Shown here in pieces: positions 59,720 to 64,000 of a stretch of DNA of 64,000 nucleotides. A program made the translations under genes and the position numbers. Every line of letters begins with the position of its first letter. Within the stretch, counting starts at the first letter, position 1. Source of the DNA: Pseudomonas sp. Ant30-3 (GTDB lineage: Bacteria > Pseudomonadota > Gammaproteobacteria > Pseudomonadales > Pseudomonadaceae); NCBI RefSeq assembly GCF_000690905.1, contig NZ_JMCL01000009.1, positions 1-64,000 on the forward strand. Direction: 5' to 3'. Under the pieces are notes generated by a model that was not told where the DNA came from, did not search any database, and worked only from the letters and a program-made list of their open reading frames with translations.

Positions 59720-60021
59720 ATGATGGCCGAGCAATTTTGCCGTTTCGACGCCGCCGAATTTCTCAAGATGCCGGAAGAAATGGCGGCGTATCTGGATGCA
59801 TGCCTTGAAGAGGATGCCGGAGACGGAGTCTTGATCCGTGCCGCACTCGACGACATTGCCAGAGCACAAGGTATGACTCAGGTTGCACGGGATGCGGGTT
59901 TGGTCGCGAAAGTCTATACAAGGCGCTGAGCAGCACTGGCAACCCGGAATTCGCGACTATCATGAAAGTCATGAAAGTCATGAAAGCCTTGGGTCTGCGC
60001 TTGAGAGCTTCGGCTGTCTGA
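59720..60021 (+). pseudogene. Frameshifted HigA-like addiction-module antitoxin
   Basis: The frame from 59720 encodes AEFLKMPEEMAAYLDACLEE and MTQVARDAGL, the start of the TIGR02684-type antitoxin (about 97 aa), then ends early at 59929. In the next frame the rest of the family continues to a stop at 60019-60021: RESLYKALS, STGNPEFATI, KALGLRLRA. A single missing base near 59897-59904 (GGTTTGGTCGC) explains it. ATGAAAGTC is also repeated in tandem, giving MKVMKVMKA where one MKV is usual. No toxin gene is adjacent. GGAG precedes the start. It is a pseudogene or a sequencing error. Confidence 0.8.
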
Positions 60022-60120
60022 ATAGTCTGCGACACCACACCGCAGGCAGTCTTTTTACTTATCGGCATTGATCAGGCTAAATAGCCGCGCCTGATCGCTC
60101 ACTCTGACCGGATCTGTCCC

Positions 60121-60519
60121 ATGTCCCGACAACGGCTCGCAATTGCCTGGATCGCCTGCTTCGCAGTGCTGTTCAACATGCTCGCCATGCCGATGACCGG
60201 AGCGATGGCACAGACGGCGAAATCACCTGCCGAGCAGCTGTTGTGGGGCAGTTTCTGTTCGTCCGGCGGGACGAAGATGGTTGCCATTTCCTTAGGCGAT
60301 ATCGAGCAGAAGGCGCCGCCGAACGACGATCATTCCAACATGCAGCATTGCTGGTGCTGCTCCGGCTCAGGCCAGTTGAGCGCTTTGCCCGGGCATGTGC
60401 CGCCGCTGTATTTTGCATTCTTCAACGCCGTGCAAAGCCCGCCTGCTGCGGTGCTCGACACGCCGACGCCGCGTCAACAATGGCCAAGCCTCAAGCCCCG
60501 TGCCTCGCCTCTGGTGTGA
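60121..60519 (+). CDS. DUF2946 family exported protein
   Basis: A 132-residue protein with an N-terminal signal/anchor helix (LAIAWIACFAVLFNMLAMPMTGAMA). A short mature part carries the DUF2946 cluster MQHCWCCSGSG with HSNMQHC and an FCSSGG upstream. These Cys/His/Met-containing small proteins occur with copper uptake genes. It is the first of a run of four copper-associated genes here. Weak ribosome site. Confidence 0.82.
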   Translation: MSRQRLAIAWIACFAVLFNMLAMPMTGAMAQTAKSPAEQLLWGSFCSSGGTKMVAISLGDIEQKAPPNDDHSNMQHCWCCSGSGQLSALPGHVPPLYFAFFNAVQSPPAAVLDTPTPRQQWPSLKPRASPLV

Positions 60520-60567
60520 TTTCTCATCGCAATCGAACTGCGTTTTGAATCGTTCCGGAGAACTGCC

Positions 60568-61047
60568 ATGTTGAATAAGCTCATCGTCCTCGCCGCGTTG
60601 CTGTTGCCTGCCTGTTTTGCCAATGCTCAGGCCTGGCAGGCTGGAGAACTGCACATTGCGCAGCCTTGGTCGCAAGAACTGCCGCCCAACGCGCCCACCG
60701 TCGCAGCTTATTTCGTCATCCATAACAGCGGCACAACGGCTGATCGTTTGCTCAGCGTCGACTCGCCGATCGCTGGCCTCGCGCAATTGCATGAGCACGT
60801 CAAGCAGGACGACCTGATGAAAATGCAGCAGGTGCCGAGCGTGGATATACCTCCAGGCGGCAATGTCACGTTTGCCCCGATGGCGTACCACGTGATGCTG
60901 CTGGAGCTGAAAGATCGCAGCCTGTTGAGCGATGGCAAACGCTTCCCGCTGACCTTGAATTTCGAGAAGTCCGGCAACGTGACGGTCGAGGTGGCGGTGC
61001 AGAAAACGCCACCCGCCGCCGTGCAATCTCACGCTCACGCGCAGTAA
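60568..61047 (+). CDS. Periplasmic copper chaperone PCu(A)C
   Basis: A 159-residue exported protein: signal peptide (LIVLAALLLPACFANA), then the cupredoxin-like PCuAC domain. The Cu(I) motif is in order: HEHVKQDDLMKM, then APMAYHVMLL, giving the H/M ligands. The tail SHAHAQ adds histidines. Family members deliver copper to cytochrome oxidase CuA or CuB centres. GGAG precedes the ATG. It sits between two DUF2946 genes, suggesting a copper-acquisition operon. Confidence 0.92.
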   Translation: MLNKLIVLAALLLPACFANAQAWQAGELHIAQPWSQELPPNAPTVAAYFVIHNSGTTADRLLSVDSPIAGLAQLHEHVKQDDLMKMQQVPSVDIPPGGNVTFAPMAYHVMLLELKDRSLLSDGKRFPLTLNFEKSGNVTVEVAVQKTPPAAVQSHAHAQ

Positions 61048-61065
61048 GCGGCAGAGCCCAAACCC

Positions 61066-61512
61066 ATGCGTCCGCCTAGCGTCAGGTCATCCATGCAACG
61101 TCGTCCGTCAGTCCGGCTGACCCGCGGCAGCTGGATCAGTCTGTTCGCCATGTTGATGATTTTCATCGGTCCGCTGATCTCCCAGTCGATGCCGATGGAT
61201 CAGCGTGCGTCCGCGTCGATGAACGTTGCCATAAGCATGGCGACGGACATGCCGGCGATGGAGCACGGCGAGCACCACGCGCAACCTGACGTCGAAGACT
61301 GCGCCCCCAAAGCGGATCACCATGCACTCTGGGAAAAGTGCGGATATTGCAGCCTGCTGTTCAATTGCCCGGCCTTGACTGGCAGCCCATCCTTCTTCAC
61401 CGCCGGTACATCGCCGGTCACCACCTTCTCTGCGCCGGCCACCCGCCTGGGCCATGCCCGGCAAACGTTCTTCCCAGGCGCCCGCACCCGCGCTCCGCCC
61501 ATCCTCGCGTAA
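61066..61512 (+). CDS. DUF2946 family protein
   Basis: A 148-residue protein with one N-terminal hydrophobic helix (WISLFAMLMIFIGPLIS). A Met/His-rich stretch follows (MATDMPAMEHGEHHAQP) and then the DUF2946 core EKCGYCSLLFNCPAL. The Met/His and Cys residues could bind copper. A start at 61096 (MQRRPSVRL) is also possible. It follows the PCuAC chaperone by 18 bp. In related pseudomonads I would expect a TonB-dependent copper receptor next; here none follows. Confidence 0.82.
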   Translation: MRPPSVRSSMQRRPSVRLTRGSWISLFAMLMIFIGPLISQSMPMDQRASASMNVAISMATDMPAMEHGEHHAQPDVEDCAPKADHHALWEKCGYCSLLFNCPALTGSPSFFTAGTSPVTTFSAPATRLGHARQTFFPGARTRAPPILA

Positions 61513-61698
61513 ACACCTGCCGATCTCACACGGTCCAGAAGCTTACCAAAGCGGCCTGTGGGAACGAGCTTGCTTGCGAAGCGCGCTGCCAGCCGACGTC
61601 AACGCTGCCTGACAAACCGCCTTCGCAAACCTGCCGTTCTTACGCTGCTTGCATCCGGGCCGACCGCGTCGTTTACGACTGTTCGATGGAAACAACCG

Positions 61699-63075
61699 AT
61701 GAAACAGCCCAAAGTGAATTTCTACAACCTTGCTTGGCGTTGGCATTTTTACGCCGGCCTTTTCGTCGCGCCTTTCATGGTAATGCTGGCACTGACCGGC
61801 ACCCTTTACCTGTTCAAACCGCAACTCGATCCGCTGATGTACGGCAGCCTGCTGAACGTACCCGCCGGGCATCACAGCGTGTCCGCAGATGAGCTGCTCA
61901 AACGCGTGCAAAAGGCCTATCCACAGGGCCAGGTGACGCAGTATCTGCCGCCGGTCAATGCCGAACGCAGCGCGCAGTTCGTGGTGAACAATGCCGGTCA
62001 GGAGCTCAACGTATTCGTCGATCCGTACCAGGGCGACATCCTCGGCGAGCAGGATGCGAAGAAGAATCTGCAGGCCATTGCCCGGGCGATTCATGGCGAG
62101 CTGATGATCGGCACCGTCGGTGATCGGCTGGTCGAACTGGCCGCGGGCTGGGGCATCGTACTGGTGGTGTCGGGCGTGTTCCTGTGGTGGCCGCGCGGCC
62201 AGGCTGCGGGGATTTTGTGGCCACGCCTGAACAGTCGCGGTCGTGTGCTCTGGCGTGATCTGCACGCCGTCACCGGGTTCTGGGGCGCGACCTTTCTGCT
62301 GGTGATGCTGCTCAGCGGCATGACCTGGACCGGGTTCTGGGGCAAACAATATGCCGCTGTGTGGAACGTGTTCCCGGACGCGATGTGGAATGACATGCCC
62401 AAGTCCGACGTCGAAGCGCGCAGCCTCAATACGGCCACGCGCCAGACCATGCCCTGGGCCATGGAAAACACACCGATGCCGATGTCCGGCGACCACGCCG
62501 AACACATGGCTCACGGTGCCGCACCGGTTGGTCCGGCCGCCCCGACGGTCAGCCTGCAAGCGGTGCAAGACATCGCCAAAGAGCGCAAGGTCGAGCCGGG
62601 TTACAGCATCACAATGCCGACCACGGCAACCGGCGTGTTCACCATCGCCGTGTTCGCCGACGACCCGCGCAACGACGCCACGCTGCATATCGATCAATAC
62701 ACCGGCAAGGTGCTCGCCGACGTGCGTTGGGAGCACTACGGCAACGTCGCCCGCGCTACCGAAATGGGCGTGATGCTGCACGAAGGCAAGATGTTCGGGG
62801 TGATCAATCAGATCGTCGTGCTGCTGATCTGCCTGATGATTCTACTCAGCGCCGTGAGTGGTGTGGTGATGTGGTGGAAGCGTCGCCCGCAAGGCAAGCT
62901 CGGCGTGCCGCCGCTGCGTCACGACTTGCCGAAATGGAAAACCGCGATGGTGATCATGTTTGCGCTGGCGGTCGCATTTCCGTTGGTGGGCGCGTCCCTG
63001 GTGGTGGTGTGGTTGCTGGATCGTCTGTTGTTGTCGCGGTTCAATCGACAGCCGGAAATCGGTTCGGCGGTCTGA
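61699..63075 (+). CDS. PepSY-TM domain membrane protein
   Basis: A 458-residue inner-membrane protein of the PepSY-associated TM family. TM1 is near the start (WHFYAGLFVAPFMVMLALTGTLYLF). A periplasmic PepSY loop with DPYQGDILGEQ follows, then TM2 (GWGIVLVVSGVFLWWPRG), TM3, a second loop with IDQYTGKVLADV, and two C-terminal helices. Such proteins assist metal or siderophore uptake, probably as reductases. The ATG at 61699 begins MKQPKVNFYNLAWRWH; the frame is open upstream without a better start. It belongs with the preceding copper genes. Confidence 0.88.
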   Translation: MKQPKVNFYNLAWRWHFYAGLFVAPFMVMLALTGTLYLFKPQLDPLMYGSLLNVPAGHHSVSADELLKRVQKAYPQGQVTQYLPPVNAERSAQFVVNNAGQELNVFVDPYQGDILGEQDAKKNLQAIARAIHGELMIGTVGDRLVELAAGWGIVLVVSGVFLWWPRGQAAGILWPRLNSRGRVLWRDLHAVTGFWGATFLLVMLLSGMTWTGFWGKQYAAVWNVFPDAMWNDMPKSDVEARSLNTATRQTMPWAMENTPMPMSGDHAEHMAHGAAPVGPAAPTVSLQAVQDIAKERKVEPGYSITMPTTATGVFTIAVFADDPRNDATLHIDQYTGKVLADVRWEHYGNVARATEMGVMLHEGKMFGVINQIVVLLICLMILLSAVSGVVMWWKRRPQGKLGVPPLRHDLPKWKTAMVIMFALAVAFPLVGASLVVVWLLDRLLLSRFNRQPEIGSAV

Positions 63076-63151
63076 ATGCTGAACGCTTGAGGGCGGAAAG
63101 CAGCAAGCAAAAATGTGGGCGGGTTGTTTTAAACCTGCTCACGTTTTCGCC

Positions 63152-63313
63152 TCAGCAGGGATCGATCTGCAGTGCGCCGTTGCAGTTGCGCAGTTGCACC
63201 AGCATCGCCTTGTGAATTGACCGGACCGGATTGGGCGTCGCTCCGCCAAACTGGTTCTTGCAGGCGACCTTGAGGCTGCACTGGCCGTCTTCCAACTCGA
63301 CCATTAATGGCAC
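63152..63313 (-). CDS. Small cysteine-containing hypothetical protein (53 aa)
   Basis: A 53-residue protein with four Cys (QCSLKVACKN, LRNCNGALQ, and a final DPC). I start it at the GTG at 63313 because GAGGAG lies nine bases upstream; an ATG three codons later is the alternative. It begins six bases after the stop of the next small gene on the same strand, so the two form a mini-operon. No recognised family. Confidence 0.6.
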   Translation of the reverse strand: MPLMVELEDGQCSLKVACKNQFGGATPNPVRSIHKAMLVQLRNCNGALQIDPC

Positions 63314-63319
63314 GTTTTG

Positions 63320-63469
63320 CTACTCCTCGAAGGCACTGGTGTAGGCCTCGCAACTATTGCTGACCGGGTTTCGCTGCCAGGCAGCGAGGCAGTCATCATC
63401 GGTCAAGGTCATGGCGCGCCAGCCAAGCAACACGGATACAGCGATCAGGATGAGCGCGAGTCTGTGCAT
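63320..63469 (-). CDS. Small secreted or membrane-anchored hypothetical protein (49 aa)
   Basis: A 49-residue protein with an N-terminal hydrophobic helix (LALILIAVSVLLGW) and a short polar tail with two Cys (DDDCLAAWQRNP and SCEAYTSAFEE). It could be a signal-anchored periplasmic peptide. The ATG at 63469 is followed closely by the 53-residue Cys protein. Upstream is the urtA regulatory region. Function unknown. Confidence 0.62.
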   Translation of the reverse strand: MHRLALILIAVSVLLGWRAMTLTDDDCLAAWQRNPVSNSCEAYTSAFEE

Positions 63470-63785
63470 GATCGGTCTCGCTCCGTCGCGGCTGGATGGA
63501 GTCAACATTAAGGCCGGTCAGCAGGACGGTCTACTGACAGAATTGACAGTTCTTCAATGCGACAGGGATCAGGACGCTGTAGCGAGATCTCTGCGCCCCA
63601 ATCTGGCGCACCGCTTCGCACCAATGCGCCAGATACGATCCCTGATGGTGCGTCGGTAATCGGCGGAACCGCTCTAATACGACATTTGCCTGCCCCGCGC
63701 CGAACAGGCACAGCCCTTGCTAAAGACCCTTCAACAGTTCGCATCTGCCAAACCATAAAAACGTCAACGTTCACGGAGATCGCAC
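63470..63785. other. Regulatory region upstream of urtA
   Basis: 316 bp between the small minus-strand gene and urtA. It holds the sigma-54 promoter listed separately and a cluster of inverted half-sites at 63592-63651. These include TGCGCC...GGCGCA (63592-63610) and GCACCA...TGGTGC (63618-63651), candidates for NtrC enhancer sites. No gene seen. Confidence 0.55.
63706..63721 (+). promoter_or_regulatory. Sigma-54 (RpoN) promoter of urtA
   Basis: AGGCACAGCCCTTGCT matches the RpoN consensus TGGCAC-N5-TTGCW with the invariant GG and GC exactly ten bases apart. It lies 64 bases before the urtA ATG, and candidate NtrC sites lie about 55-115 bases upstream. This fits nitrogen-limited expression of urea uptake. 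Confidence 0.83.
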
Positions 63786-64000
63786 ATGAAGCGTCGCAGC
63801 TTGATCAAGGCTTTCACACTATCGGCAAGCATTGCCGCGATGGGCATGGCCTGGACGGTACAGGCCGCCGAGACCATCAAGGTCGGTATTCTGCATTCGT
63901 TGTCCGGGACCATGGCGATCTCCGAAACGTCGCTCAAAGACATGGCGTTGATGACCATTGACGAGATCAACGCCAAGGGCGGTGTGAACGGCAAGATGCT
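63786..64000 (+). CDS. urtA: Urea ABC transporter substrate-binding protein UrtA (3' partial)
   Basis: The first 71 codons of a periplasmic binding protein. The signal peptide starts [10 protein letters not shown], Tat-like with paired Arg, and ends about AWTVQAA. The mature start [19 protein letters not shown] is characteristic of UrtA. The fragment continues [23 protein letters not shown] precedes the ATG. The gene runs off the window. In PAO1 the corresponding gene (PA4858) follows marC directly and begins the urea uptake and urease cluster. Confidence 0.92.
   Translation, partial: MKRRSLIKAFTLSASIAAMGMAWTVQAAETIKVGILHSLSGTMAISETSLKDMALMTIDEINAKGGVNGKM

Overview
The window is a chromosomal segment of a Pseudomonas, almost certainly of the P. 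fluorescens group. The evidence is the high GC, the many REP-type inverted repeats of the GTGGGAGCNNGCTTGCTCGCGA kind, the RetS, GcbA and CtpL genes, and a long stretch whose gene order matches, from memory, the P. aeruginosa PAO1 block speA-sui1-nudix-DUF2333-gcbA-ctpL-dipZ-aroQ-accB-accC-prmA-DUF3426-dusB-fis-purH-purD-retS-marC (about PA4839 to PA4857). No rRNA, tRNA, complete insertion sequence, prophage or CRISPR array was seen.

Region 1 (1-25.6 kb) is mixed. It opens with the end of a 2OG-Fe(II) oxygenase and an adenine/adenosine deaminase. ArsR and LysR regulators follow, the LysR gene divergent from a monooxygenase/quinone-oxidoreductase pair, then a Bcr/CflA-type exporter. Next is a copper detoxification module: copZ, copA and cueR with two matching CueR operators. 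Then come a RIO-family kinase, a dCache chemoreceptor, an AraC regulator, a thiolase divergent from a FabG4-type reductase and MaoC hydratase pair, two paralogous DUF4136 lipoproteins, cmoM with a MazG-like pyrophosphohydrolase, a MATE exporter, and a type VI secretion pair (short VgrG plus DUF4123 adaptor) with no effector beside it.

Region 2 (25.8-49.5 kb) is the conserved core block. It holds arginine decarboxylase, the c-di-GMP cyclase GcbA, chemoreceptor CtpL, DsbD, shikimate and fatty-acid initiation enzymes (AroQ, AccB, AccC), ribosome and tRNA modification (PrmA, DusB), Fis, the purine genes purH and purD, the hybrid sensor RetS and a MarC-family membrane protein.

Region 3 (49.5-63.8 kb) separates marC from urtA, which I recall as neighbours in PAO1 (PA4857/PA4858), so it looks like a variable slot. 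It holds the corrin-ring genes cobG-cobH-cobI-cobJ on the minus strand and cobL-cbiD-cobK on the plus strand. It also has a frameshifted antitoxin, a copper cluster (two DUF2946 proteins, a PCuAC chaperone, a PepSY-TM protein) and two tiny cysteine-containing genes. The most unusual content is three proteins of unknown function (49476-50123, 50180-51001, 55721-56404). By eye they are divergent members of one family. Two sit beyond the end of cobJ and the third is wedged between the divergent cobG and cobL genes. The window ends in urtA, which is preceded by a good sigma-54 promoter.
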